Assembly: GCA_030681615.1 (NCBI GenBank)
Contig: JAUXSA010000082.1
Span: 1-51,247, forward strand
DNA length: 51,247 nt
Direction: 5' to 3'
DNA from: Bacteroidota bacterium
Lineage (GTDB): Bacteria; Bacteroidota; Bacteroidia; B-17B0; Aurantibacillaceae
The notes under the pieces were generated by a model that ran no database searches, was not told where the DNA came from, and saw nothing but the letters and a program-made list of their open reading frames with translations. Both the position numbers and the translations under genes were made by a program. Shown one piece after another: positions 35,601-43,880 of this stretch; within the stretch, counting starts at the first letter, position 1; each line of letters starts with the position of its first letter.

Positions 35601-36344
35601 TTAAATAACTTTTGCTTCTGTGTGTAAAAGACTTACCAACTCATCTAAATTATCTTCGCTTATCATTTTAACAGTGGTACGACCTGGATTTAAAACGTAA
35701 GATTTAATAGAGGTTAAAGGCGTTGTAGCGCCCGCAGGCACAACCGTTAAAGGTTTTGTTCTTGCAGCCATAATACCACGCATGTTTGGTATACGTTGTT
35801 CTGCCATGCCTTTTGCGCAGCTAATTACTAACGGTAATTCACATTCAACTACCTGTGTGCCGCCATCTACATCCTGTTCAACAGTTGCTTTGTTACCGGC
35901 AATGTCAAGCTTAGTAGCTAACGATACAAATGGCAGATCAATTACACCTGCAATCATACCGCCAACTGATGCGCCGTTATAATTAATGGTCTCTTTTCCA
36001 ACCAAAATAAGATCGTAGTTATTTGCTTTAGCGTAATTGGCAATTTGTTCTGCTACAAAAAAAGCATCAGGGCCATCGCCATCAATTCTTACAGCATCAT
36101 CAGCACCAAGGGCTAACCCTTTTCTGATGGTGGCTTCGCTATCGGCAAGGCCAACATGTATAATTGTAACTTTCTCGGCTAAATTGGCTTCTTTTAATTC
36201 TAAAGCCCTTACAAGCGCATACCACTCGTCGTATGGATTAATTACAAAAGTAATTCCGGCACTGTTAAACTTTGTGTCACCTTCTGTAAATTGAATTTTT
36301 GAAGTTGTATCGGGTACGTTGCTTATTGCTACTAAAATTTTCAT
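35601..36344 (-). CDS. etfB: Electron transfer flavoprotein subunit beta
   Basis: A 247-residue AMP-binding partner of EtfA. Recognisable parts are the N-terminal MKILVAISNVPDTTSKI, NPYDEWYALVRALELKE, DLILVGKETINYNGASVGGM and the recognition-loop region CELPLVISCAKGMAEQRIPN. Length fits the family. It is the first gene of etfBA, with a good promoter at 36373-36403. Confidence 0.97.
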   Translation of the reverse strand: MKILVAISNVPDTTSKIQFTEGDTKFNSAGITFVINPYDEWYALVRALELKEANLAEKVTIIHVGLADSEATIRKGLALGADDAVRIDGDGPDAFFVAEQIANYAKANNYDLILVGKETINYNGASVGGMIAGVIDLPFVSLATKLDIAGNKATVEQDVDGGTQVVECELPLVISCAKGMAEQRIPNMRGIMAARTKPLTVVPAGATTPLTSIKSYVLNPGRTTVKMISEDNLDELVSLLHTEAKVI

Positions 36345-36372
36345 ATCTGAAACGATTAATTTTAAAGAGTTG

Positions 36373-36403
36373 CAAAAATATAAAATAAAATCCCTAATTA
36401 CAA
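36373..36403 (-). promoter_or_regulatory. etfBA promoter (TTG-N20-TATTTTTG)
   Basis: On the minus strand TTG is followed after 20 nt by TATTTTTG, a perfect TAnnTTTG, 28 nt upstream of the etfB ATG. Confidence 0.65.
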
Positions 36404-36523
36404 TTCATTTTTAGCCCTTAAAGCGCCATTTTTTCTAATATTTTAAACAATTTAAGCAAAATGAATTCTCAACTTAAAGTGCAAAACCAAATTTTCATTA
36501 TCTTTACATAGACAATTTACCGT

Positions 36524-36880
36524 ATGGACGTAAAATCACAATTAATAGAGATCTTAAAAAAAGAAGATTATACCTTTAACCAATTGGCGGAATATTTAGG
36601 AATGAGTGAAGTTGAATTGACCGATGCTTTAAACAATAAAACATTAGAGTTAAGAAATTTGGAGTTAATTTCAAAAGCACTTAGAGTACCGCTATATAGT
36701 TTTTTCAGATCAGAGAATTTTAAGATCGATTATAAAGAAAAACCTTACTACATAAATAAACTTTTAACAGATGAAGATGCTATTAAAGACGCTGGCTCTT
36801 TGCAAGGAGAAATAGATCTTTTAAAGCAGATCATCTATTTAAAAGAAGAACAGCTCAAAAGGCTCAATGTTTCTAAATAA
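36524..36880 (+). CDS. Small HTH (XRE-like) regulator with C-terminal coiled coil
   Basis: A 118-residue cytoplasmic protein. The N-terminal half is a helix-turn-helix of the Cro/C1 type (FNQLAEYLGMSEVELTDALN, then LELISKALRVPLYSFF). After a linker (NFKIDYKEKPYYINKLL) the last 30 residues form a short coiled coil (LQGEIDLLKQIIYLKEEQLK) likely to drive dimerisation. The target is unknown. It is transcribed 43 nt ahead of the CBS/CorC membrane protein, but a separate -7 box lies between them, so cotranscription is uncertain. Confidence 0.82.
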   Translation: MDVKSQLIEILKKEDYTFNQLAEYLGMSEVELTDALNNKTLELRNLELISKALRVPLYSFFRSENFKIDYKEKPYYINKLLTDEDAIKDAGSLQGEIDLLKQIIYLKEEQLKRLNVSK

Positions 36881-36901
36881 GCGCTCATCTTCGTTAATGA
36901 G

Positions 36902-36909
36902 TATATTTG
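36902..36909 (+). promoter_or_regulatory. Candidate -7 box of the CBS/CorC gene
   Basis: TATATTTG matches TAnnTTTG, 14 nt before the ATG at 36924. No clear -33 element is seen. Confidence 0.4.
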
Positions 36910-36923
36910 TATTATAATTAAAT

Positions 36924-38222
36924 ATGGGATCCGATCTTTTTATTACCTTTTTATTGATCTTATTAAATGGTTTTTTTGTTGCCGCAGAATTTGCTTTAGT
37001 AAAAGTCAGGGCTTCTCAACTCGATGTAAAAGTTCAAAAAGGCAGTTCACGTGCAAAGCTTGCAAAATCACTTTTAGAAAAATTAGATGCCTATCTTTCT
37101 GCTACACAATTAGGCATTACCCTTACTTCTTTAGCTTTAGGAGCCATAGGTGAAGAGGTTATTTCGCATATTGTTATAAATGTATTTGCAAACACAGGTA
37201 TGGTAACCAATCCGGCTACTGTTCACAGTGTTTCGCTACCAATTGCACTTGCATTGCTTACATTTTTTCATGTAACATTAGGTGAGCAAATTCCTAAAAT
37301 GATTGGTATAAAGTATAGTATGGATACCTTGCTTTTATGCGCATGGCCATTACGTATTTTTTATTTTATTTGTTCACCCTTCATTTGGTTATTAAATAAA
37401 ACGTCTAACCTTGTATTAAGAATTATTGGCGTTAAAAAAGTGGGTGAAGACGATGTGCATACCGAAGAAGAATTACGTTTAATTTTAACGGAGAGTGAAG
37501 AAGGTGGCGCTATTAAACCAAGCGAGAATGAATTGATACAGAATGTTTTTGATTTTGATGACCGTATAGTAAAACAAATTATGGTGCCGCAGAACAGGGT
37601 AGTGGCGCTGGATGTAGAGTTAGGAAGGGGCGAAATAACCAAGCGTGTTATTGAAGAAGGGTTTTCGCGGATACCAATTTATTTGGGAGATATTGATAAC
37701 GTAATTGGTATTGTACACAGCAAAGATCTTTTAAAAGCTTTAATTGAAAATAGATTCAGAACACTAAAAGATATTATGCGCCCCGTGCATTTTATTCCTG
37801 AGAGTATGAAAATTAATGAGTTGTTACGCGATTTTCAGAAGCATCACATTCAAATGGCCATTGTTACCAACGAGTTTGGTTCTACAGCCGGATTAATTAC
37901 TATGGAAGATATTATTGAAGAATTGGTTGGTGAGATACAGGATGAACATGATGAGGAAAAGCCAAACGTTGAGAAAAAAAGTGAGACCGAATATATAGTG
38001 AATGCCCAGGCAACCATTGCCGATGTGAATGAGGCGCTACCTATTGCTTTACCCGAGAACTCTCATTACGAAACAGTTTCAGGATATATTAACTATATCT
38101 TTGGAAGAATTCCTGCAGTAAATGATAAACGTAAAAAAGATGGTTATGAGTTAACTATTTTAAAACGCACACGCCAAAGTGTTGATACCGTAAGGCTAAT
38201 TGTACTCGAAGAAGAAGAATAA
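36924..38222 (+). CDS. CNNM/CBS/CorC-type membrane protein (hemolysin family)
   Basis: A 432-residue protein. The N-terminal CNNM (DUF21) membrane domain (about 1-190) contains NGFFVAAEFALVKVRASQL and QLGITLTSLALGAIGEE. A CBS pair follows (about 205-330; IVKQIMVPQNRVVALD, GVVHSKDLL-like GIVHSKDLLKAL, GSTAGLITMEDIIEELVGEI), then a C-terminal CorC_HlyC domain (about 345-425). Relatives are linked to Mg or Co export and to T9SS-era gliding gene neighbourhoods; the hemolysin label is historical. It is likely an inner-membrane divalent-cation transporter; that substrate is inference. Confidence 0.93.
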   Translation: MGSDLFITFLLILLNGFFVAAEFALVKVRASQLDVKVQKGSSRAKLAKSLLEKLDAYLSATQLGITLTSLALGAIGEEVISHIVINVFANTGMVTNPATVHSVSLPIALALLTFFHVTLGEQIPKMIGIKYSMDTLLLCAWPLRIFYFICSPFIWLLNKTSNLVLRIIGVKKVGEDDVHTEEELRLILTESEEGGAIKPSENELIQNVFDFDDRIVKQIMVPQNRVVALDVELGRGEITKRVIEEGFSRIPIYLGDIDNVIGIVHSKDLLKALIENRFRTLKDIMRPVHFIPESMKINELLRDFQKHHIQMAIVTNEFGSTAGLITMEDIIEELVGEIQDEHDEEKPNVEKKSETEYIVNAQATIADVNEALPIALPENSHYETVSGYINYIFGRIPAVNDKRKKDGYELTILKRTRQSVDTVRLIVLEEEE

Positions 38223-38265
38223 TTAATCGCTTGCATTTTTTTGACTAACGACTAAATTCTGAATA

Positions 38266-39456
38266 ATGAACCAACGCGAATTATTTTTAAGACATGTAGC
38301 GCAGACATCTGATCTGCCCTTGCTTGGCGTTGATGTAAATATTAAGGAAGCAAAAGGCGTAAAATTAATTGATGAGAGTGGAAAAGAATACATTGATCTT
38401 ATTAGTGGCATTTCTGTAAGTAATGTTGGACATTGCCATCCAAGAGTTGTAAGTGCCATTAACGAACAAACACAAAAGTTCATGCACTTAATGGTGTATG
38501 GCGAGTTCAATCAAAGTCCTCAGGTTAAGTACGCAAAAATGCTTACCGATCTTTTACCCGAAAAATTAAATTCAGTTTATTACACCACCAGTGGCAGCGA
38601 GGCTACAGAAGGCGCATTAAAATTAGCTAAGCGTGTTACCGATCGTACAGAGATAATTTGTTTTAAAAATGCCTATCATGGTAGCACGCATGGTGCCTTA
38701 AGTGTAATGGGAGATGAATTCTTTAAAAATTCTTTTCGTCCGTTATTACCCGATATTAAAATTTTAGAAATAAATAATTTAAAGGATCTCGAACAAATTT
38801 CTTCTAAAACAGCTGCGGTAATTATAGAGCCTATTCAAGGTGAAGCAGGTGTAAGAGAAGCTAATAAAGAATTTTTAAAATTATTGCGTCAGAAATGCGA
38901 TACACATTGTGCTCTCTTAATTTTTGATGAGATACAAACCGGTTTTGGTCGCACCGGATCTTTATTTGCCTTTGAGAAATATAATATCGTTCCTGATATT
39001 TTATTAGTTGCAAAAGGTATGGGTGGGGGTTTGCCTATTGGTGCTTTTATCTCATCTAACAAATTAATGGGTTGTTTAACTAGTGATCCCGTGCTTGGGC
39101 ACATTAATACTTTTGGCGGCAATGCTGTTTGTGTAGCGGCCGCAAAAGCAACCTTAGAGGTAATTGTTGAGGAGAAATTAGTTGAACGCGCTAATCAAAT
39201 AGAAAAAATAATTAAAACCCATTTGCAACATGCACTAATAAAAGAGTTACGGGTATTTGGCGCTTTGGGTGCGATTGAATTTGATACTGAAGAATTAAAT
39301 ATGCAAGTAATTAAAAGCTGTATTCAAAATGGTGTAATTACCGATTGGTTCTTATTTTGCTCAACAGCCATGCGTATTGCACCACCATTAACTATTACAG
39401 ATGATGAGTTAATAAATGCAATACAAAAAATTAAGAAGGTTTTAGATACAATCTAA
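38266..39456 (+). CDS. Class III PLP-dependent aminotransferase (acetylornithine/ornithine-like)
   Basis: A 396-residue cytoplasmic enzyme. It shows the class III fold signatures YYTTSGSEATEGALKLAKR, NAYHGSTHGALS, IIEPIQGEAGV, LIFDEIQTGFGRTGS and the PLP Lys K250 in DILLVAKGMGGGLPIGAF, followed by HINTFGGNAVC. Closest known activities are acetylornithine, ornithine and 4-aminobutyrate aminotransferases; no arginine-biosynthesis genes adjoin it, so the amino donor is left open. It is 43 nt behind the CBS/CorC gene and may be cotranscribed. Confidence 0.92.
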   Translation: MNQRELFLRHVAQTSDLPLLGVDVNIKEAKGVKLIDESGKEYIDLISGISVSNVGHCHPRVVSAINEQTQKFMHLMVYGEFNQSPQVKYAKMLTDLLPEKLNSVYYTTSGSEATEGALKLAKRVTDRTEIICFKNAYHGSTHGALSVMGDEFFKNSFRPLLPDIKILEINNLKDLEQISSKTAAVIIEPIQGEAGVREANKEFLKLLRQKCDTHCALLIFDEIQTGFGRTGSLFAFEKYNIVPDILLVAKGMGGGLPIGAFISSNKLMGCLTSDPVLGHINTFGGNAVCVAAAKATLEVIVEEKLVERANQIEKIIKTHLQHALIKELRVFGALGAIEFDTEELNMQVIKSCIQNGVITDWFLFCSTAMRIAPPLTITDDELINAIQKIKKVLDTI

Positions 39457-39495
39457 TTCTAAAATTGTTATTTTTATAGTCTAAAATTTAAAAAC

Positions 39496-40593
39496 ATGGG
39501 TTTATTTGATAAAATAAAAAATGAATTCATTGATATTATTGAGTGGCTCGATAATACCAATGATACGATTGTATGGAAATTTCCTCGTTACCAGAACGAG
39601 ATAAAGATGGGCGCCAAACTTACTGTGCGTGAGAGCCAGGTAGCAGTGTTCATGAACGAAGGTAAAATTGCCGATGTTTTTCAGCCTGGTATGTATACAC
39701 TTGAAACGCAGAATATGCCTATCATGGCTACATTAAAGGGCTGGAAGTACGGATTTAACAGTCCGTTCAAGGCAGATATATTTTACATAAGTACCAAACA
39801 ATTCATTGATCAAAAATGGGGAACTAAAAATCCTATCACTTTAAGTGATCCGCGTTTTGGTTTTATTGAGTTAAGAAGTTTTGGTTCTTTTGCTTTTAGA
39901 GTAACTGATGGTGCTAAATTCATTAAAGAGATCGCCGGAACTGATGAGAATTTTACAACAGAAGAAGTTACCGAGCAATTGCGCAGTATGATCGTTACTA
40001 AGTTTACAGATGCTGTAGGCGAAGGAAATATTCCGGTAGAAAAATTTGCTGCTAACATGGATGAATTATCTAAGTTAGGACACGAGAAATTAAACACGGA
40101 TTTTTTAGAGTACGGATTAACCATTACGAAGTTCTTGGTAGAAAATGTATCAATGCCGGAAGAATTGAAAAAAGAAATTTTCAATTATTCTCGGTTACAT
40201 GCAATTGACCTGAACAAGTTAGCGCAATTTAATACCGCTAATGCAATTGGCGATGCTGCAAAAAATCAGGGATTAGGTGGCGCAGGGGTTGGTATGGGTG
40301 TTGGTATGGGTATGGGTAATATGATGACCAATATGTTCAATAACCAAAACACAAATCAGAATCAAAATAGTGGGGTTATTCCACCACCACCACCAATTGT
40401 TCAATTTCATGTGGTTGTAAACGGCGCACAGGCCGGGCCATTTAATATACAACAATTACAGGCTATGGCAGCTTCTGGGCAATTAATAAAATCAAGTTTG
40501 GTTTGGAAAGCTGGTATGCCAAATTGGTTAGCCGCAGAAACTCAGGCAGAGTTGATCGCATTATTCAATAATGTTCCTCCTCCGATCGCCTAA
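39496..40593 (+). CDS. SPFH-domain protein with C-terminal GYF_2 domain
   Basis: A 365-residue cytoplasmic protein. Residues 25-250 form an SPFH/virion-core-like domain of the YdjI type (TVRESQVAVFMNEGKIADVFQ, GRFGFIELRSFGSFAFRV-like DPRFGFIELRSFGSFAF, LNTDFLEYGLTITKFLVENVS). A Gly/Met-rich and then Asn/Gln-rich linker (about 265-292) and a proline run lead into a GYF_2 domain (about 303-360; GAQAGPFNIQQLQAMAASGQ, VWKAGMPNWLAA). GYF_2 domains usually bind proline-rich or membrane-associated partners. The combination is known in Bacteroidota; the role, perhaps membrane-stress or scaffold related, is inferred. It is followed by a terminator. Confidence 0.88.
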   Translation: MGLFDKIKNEFIDIIEWLDNTNDTIVWKFPRYQNEIKMGAKLTVRESQVAVFMNEGKIADVFQPGMYTLETQNMPIMATLKGWKYGFNSPFKADIFYISTKQFIDQKWGTKNPITLSDPRFGFIELRSFGSFAFRVTDGAKFIKEIAGTDENFTTEEVTEQLRSMIVTKFTDAVGEGNIPVEKFAANMDELSKLGHEKLNTDFLEYGLTITKFLVENVSMPEELKKEIFNYSRLHAIDLNKLAQFNTANAIGDAAKNQGLGGAGVGMGVGMGMGNMMTNMFNNQNTNQNQNSGVIPPPPPIVQFHVVVNGAQAGPFNIQQLQAMAASGQLIKSSLVWKAGMPNWLAAETQAELIALFNNVPPPIA

Positions 40594-40613
40594 ATTTATT
40601 TTGAATAAGCATT

Positions 40614-40652
40614 TAAAAAGCCCTCACTTTATAAAAAGTAGAGGGCTTTTTT
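40614..40652 (+). terminator. Intrinsic terminator of the SPFH-GYF gene
   Basis: Stem AAAAAGCCCTC/GAGGGCTTTTT with an inner ACTTT/AAAGT pairing and a long T tract. Confidence 0.88.
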
Positions 40653-40692
40653 ATGGTGCATAATATTATTTTATTTCCCGCTTAAAAGATGT

Positions 40693-40700
40693 TAATTTTG
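40693..40700 (+). promoter_or_regulatory. Candidate -7 box of the DUF4258-like gene
   Basis: TAATTTTG matches TAnnTTTG and ends only 5 nt before the ATG at 40706, suggesting a leaderless or near-leaderless mRNA. Confidence 0.4.
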
Positions 40701-40705
40701 GCCCT

Positions 40706-41101
40706 ATGAATTTTTGGAAAAGACTTAAGTTTTACGGTTTTGGATTTGGTTTAGGATTATTAATTGTTTTCGCTATGTTTGGTACGCGCAGTTGTGTTTC
40801 TCCAAACGAACAAAAAATGCAGGAACTTATTTTCCAGAATTTTAAATTATCAGAAAAAGCTTCATGCAAATTAAAATGTCTTTGGAAGAATGAGATTCTT
40901 TTGAAAGTGGAGTTAAGGCATTTTGAAGTGAACTACGATGTTACCGAAGTGCATAAAGAGCCGTGCGGCGAATATTATATCCAGCCTAAAGAAGAATTCA
41001 AAGATAAGTATAATTACAAACTCATTATTTACGATTGCGATACCATCTCTAAAATTGAGGATATTAGCATTGCCGCAACCAATACCTGTAATTGTCAATA
41101 G
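40706..41101 (+). CDS. DUF4258-like membrane-anchored protein
   Basis: A 131-residue protein with one N-terminal membrane segment (FYGFGFGLGLLIVFAMFG) followed by a periplasmic part with SCVSPNEQKM, HFEVNYDVTEVHKEPCGEYYI and several cysteines. The layout (TM anchor, SCxxxPN, then a G/H-x-V-N-x-S/D...PC-x-x-Y-x-I block) resembles the DUF4258 proteins of flavobacteria, though this is from recall. The function of that family is unknown. Its stop (TAG at 41099-41101) overlaps the TTG start of tadA by 10 nt, so both are in one operon. Confidence 0.65.
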   Translation: MNFWKRLKFYGFGFGLGLLIVFAMFGTRSCVSPNEQKMQELIFQNFKLSEKASCKLKCLWKNEILLKVELRHFEVNYDVTEVHKEPCGEYYIQPKEEFKDKYNYKLIIYDCDTISKIEDISIAATNTCNCQ

Positions 41102-41544
41102 CGCCCTTATATAACGACGAGAGCTTTATGCGTGAAGCCTTAAAGGAGGCTCAAAAAGCCTTTGATAAGGACGAAATTCCTATTGGCGCTATAATTGTAG
41201 CCGAGAATAAGATCATAGCCAGGGCACATAATTTAACAGAAACCCTAAATGATGTAACGGCTCACGCCGAAATGCAGGCCATTACTTCTGCCGCAAATTA
41301 CATTGGGGGCAAATACTTAACAGATTGTACACTATACGTAACTATTGAGCCTTGTGTAATGTGCGCCGGGGCATTAGCCTGGAGCCATATTACTAAAATA
41401 GTTTACGGCGCCAGCGAAACGAAAAAGGGTTTCTCTTTATTGGAAAAAAAACTGCTTCACCCTAAAACAGAGGTTGTAAAAGGCATTTTAAGCGAAGATT
41501 GTGAGCGAATTATGAAGGATTTTTTTGTTAAGAAGCGCAAATAA
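41092..41544 (+). CDS. tadA: tRNA-specific adenosine deaminase
   Basis: A 150-residue zinc enzyme that converts A34 to inosine in the anticodon of tRNA-Arg(ACG). The deaminase signatures are present: HAE with H58 and proton-shuttle E60 (TAHAEMQAI), and PCVMC with C88 and C91 for zinc. TTG at 41092 is taken as start because it gives the family's usual N-terminal helix (YNDESFMREALKEAQKAF); ATG at 41128 is the alternative and would trim 12 residues. It overlaps the DUF4258-like gene by 10 nt. Confidence 0.94.
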   Translation: MSIAPLYNDESFMREALKEAQKAFDKDEIPIGAIIVAENKIIARAHNLTETLNDVTAHAEMQAITSAANYIGGKYLTDCTLYVTIEPCVMCAGALAWSHITKIVYGASETKKGFSLLEKKLLHPKTEVVKGILSEDCERIMKDFFVKKRK

Positions 41545-41575
41545 TTGTTTTTGGCATTATTTTTGGATAACTTTG
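41545..41575 (+). promoter_or_regulatory. Promoter of the small secreted protein gene (TTG-N20-TAACTTTG)
   Basis: TTG at 41545-41547 and TAACTTTG at 41568-41575 are separated by 20 nt, matching the Bacteroidota consensus. The box ends 17 nt before the ATG at 41593. The TTG sits immediately after the tadA stop. Confidence 0.6.
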
Positions 41576-41592
41576 AGTATAAATTAACAACT

Positions 41593-42015
41593 ATGAAAAT
41601 TTTAAAAACATTATCCATTTCATTTTTATTAGGTGTTGCAGTGCTTAATTCTGCTGCTTTTGGTAAAAACAACAGCGTTTCAGTTAATTTTTCTGATATT
41701 CCTGCAAAAACGGTTTGTATTAAAAATGCAGCAGCAGCCGATGCTAATAAATTTTTCTCGGAAGCAACTGTTTTGTTTTTTGAAGTATACAAAGCTGGTT
41801 CAAAAGAAGAAGTAGCTAAAATAGTTGCCTCTTTAAAAAGCGATGCTGCGGTTGAAAATGTTACTGAAGGTAAATTAACCGGCGACTATCAATCAATTAC
41901 AATCATATTAAAATCAGCTAAAAATAAAGCCTGGTTTGCTTCAGAATTTAAGAAAGCAGGCTTAAATACTGTCCGAATTAATAACAACCCCATTGTTGAG
42001 GTTGAGAAAATGTAA
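41593..42015 (+). CDS. Small secreted protein with ferredoxin-like C-terminal half
   Basis: A 140-residue exported protein. The signal peptide is MKILKTLSISFLLGVAVLNS to about residue 24 (AFG). The mature part has a single Cys in AKTVCIKNAAAADANKFF and ends with a beta-alpha-beta-like segment (KEEVAKIVASLKSDAAVENV, YQSITIILKSAKNKAWFASEF, NTVRINNNPIVEV). Its spacing recalls the HMA/ferredoxin-like fold, but the metal-binding CxxC of HMA domains is missing. The start at 41593 is supported by the signal peptide and promoter; an earlier in-frame TTG lies in the promoter. Function unknown. Confidence 0.72.
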   Translation: MKILKTLSISFLLGVAVLNSAAFGKNNSVSVNFSDIPAKTVCIKNAAAADANKFFSEATVLFFEVYKAGSKEEVAKIVASLKSDAAVENVTEGKLTGDYQSITIILKSAKNKAWFASEFKKAGLNTVRINNNPIVEVEKM

Positions 42016-42036
42016 TTTTTAAATAAATTAATTTTG

Positions 42037-42067
42037 AAAGCCAAACAAATATGTTTGGCTTTTTTAT
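42037..42067 (+). terminator. Intrinsic terminator of the small secreted protein gene
   Basis: A perfect stem AAAGCCAAACA/TGTTTGGCTTT with an AATA loop and T tract, ahead of argS. Confidence 0.9.
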
Positions 42068-42087
42068 TTTATCCTTAATTTTAAAAC

Positions 42088-43869
42088 ATGATAAACGCAC
42101 ACAAAATTTTATTTGATACTGTTCAGCAAGCATTAGCGCAAGTTTATAATATAAGTAACCCCGTAATTACTTTTCAAAAAACAAGAAAGGAATTTGAAGG
42201 CGACCTTACTTTGGTTACTTTTCCTTTTATTAAAGAAACTAAAAAGTCTCCCGAGCAATTAGGACAAGAATTGGGTGAATACCTGGTTAAAAATAATACA
42301 AACGTTTCTGCATTTAATGTAGTAAAAGGTTTTTTAAATATTTCGTTAACCAATCAATTTTGGTTAGGTTATTTTAATGCTGTTAAAGACTCAGTTACTA
42401 TAGGCTATAAAAAAGAGAATAGCTCCGGCAAAACCATCATGTTGGAGTATTCGTCTCCAAACACCAACAAACCTTTGCATCTGGGCCACGTGCGTAATAA
42501 TTTATTGGGCTTTTCGGTAGCGCAGATTTTAAAAGCAAACGGGCATAAGGTTATTAAAGCCAATATTATTAACGATAGGGGAATTCATATCTGTAAAAGT
42601 ATGTTAGCATGGCAAAAATTTGGTAATGGTGAAACACCTGCGAGTAGTGGATTAAAAGGTGATTTTTTTGTTGGTAAATATTATGTTCTATTCGATAAAG
42701 AAAACAAAAAACAAATTGAAGAATTAATTGCTGTTGGAAAAACAAAAGAAGAAGCAGAAAAAAAATCTCTTTTAATGTTGGAAGCACAAGATATGCTTCG
42801 TAAATGGGAAGCAGGAGATAAAGAAGTGGTTGATCTTTGGAAGACCATGAACGGCTGGGTTTACGAAGGCTTTGCTGTAACTTATAAAACGCTTGGTGTT
42901 GACTTTGATAAAATGTATTACGAAAGCAATACATATTTATTAGGTAAAGAAATAATAGAAGAAGGATTAAAGAAAAACGTTTTCTACAAAAAAGAAAATG
43001 GCAGTGTAGCAATTGATCTTAGTGGTGAAGGTTTAGATGAGAAAATTGTATTAAGAAGTGATGGCACCAGCGTTTATATTACACAGGATATTGGCACCGC
43101 TATTGAACGTTTTAAAGAGTTCCCGCAACTGAGTCAGTTAATTTACACGGTTGGTAACGAGCAGGATTATCATTTTAAAGTGTTGTTTAAGATCTTAGAA
43201 AAATTAGGTTATGCCTGGGCAAAAGAATGTTACCATTTAAGTTATGGTATGGTTGAGTTGCCTGAAGGAAAGATGAAGAGTAGGGAAGGTACCGTTGTAG
43301 ACGCGGATGAGCTGATAGATGAAATGTTGGCGACTGCCACTGCAACTACAAAAGAGTTAGGTAAGGTTGACGATTTTAATGAGGAAGAATTTAAAGAGTT
43401 GAACAAAACAATAGGTTTAGGAGCTTTAAAATATTTTATTTTAAAAGTAGATCCTAAAAAGAAAATGCTGTTCGATCCTAAAGAGAGTATTGATTTTAAC
43501 GGACATACAGGTCCTTTCATTCAATACACACATGCAAGGATAAGATCAGTATTACGCAAAGCCGCTTTTGATTTTGAAAGAGGTGAAGCTAAAGTTGAAA
43601 TGAGTGCTATTGAAAAAGAGTTGGTTAAATTTATTTATGATTTTGAAGGCGTAGTTGCTGAATCAGGAACTGCGTTTAATCCTGCGTTGGTGGCCAATTA
43701 CATTTACGAAGTGACTAAGTTGTATAACCGTTTTTATCATGAGTGCCCGATCTTAAAAGAAGAAGACGAGAACATTAAAATTTTTAGGTTACAACTTTCT
43801 AAATTATGTGCGCAGGCAATTGCCAATGCTATGAATTTATTAGGCATAGTTGTTCCTGAAAAAATGTAA
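42088..43869 (+). CDS. argS: Arginyl-tRNA synthetase
   Basis: A 593-residue class Ia synthetase charging tRNA-Arg. The N-terminal Arg-S domain (about 1-110) precedes the catalytic core with the HIGH-type motif HLGH at 131-134 (SSPNTNKPLHLGHVRNN) and the KMSKS-equivalent KMKSREG at 395-401. The C-terminal DALR anticodon-binding domain begins near GPFIQYTHARIRSVLRKA. Length is typical for Bacteroidota. An EI24 membrane protein gene follows after 11 nt. Confidence 0.97.
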   Translation: MINAHKILFDTVQQALAQVYNISNPVITFQKTRKEFEGDLTLVTFPFIKETKKSPEQLGQELGEYLVKNNTNVSAFNVVKGFLNISLTNQFWLGYFNAVKDSVTIGYKKENSSGKTIMLEYSSPNTNKPLHLGHVRNNLLGFSVAQILKANGHKVIKANIINDRGIHICKSMLAWQKFGNGETPASSGLKGDFFVGKYYVLFDKENKKQIEELIAVGKTKEEAEKKSLLMLEAQDMLRKWEAGDKEVVDLWKTMNGWVYEGFAVTYKTLGVDFDKMYYESNTYLLGKEIIEEGLKKNVFYKKENGSVAIDLSGEGLDEKIVLRSDGTSVYITQDIGTAIERFKEFPQLSQLIYTVGNEQDYHFKVLFKILEKLGYAWAKECYHLSYGMVELPEGKMKSREGTVVDADELIDEMLATATATTKELGKVDDFNEEEFKELNKTIGLGALKYFILKVDPKKKMLFDPKESIDFNGHTGPFIQYTHARIRSVLRKAAFDFERGEAKVEMSAIEKELVKFIYDFEGVVAESGTAFNPALVANYIYEVTKLYNRFYHECPILKEEDENIKIFRLQLSKLCAQAIANAMNLLGIVVPEKM

Positions 43870-43880
43870 TAACCATAAAA

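Noticed and set aside
42569-43012. Leu/Phe-rich 147-codon frame on the minus strand
   Set aside because: It lies wholly inside argS, and its composition is the complement of Lys/Glu codons; no start context or domain.
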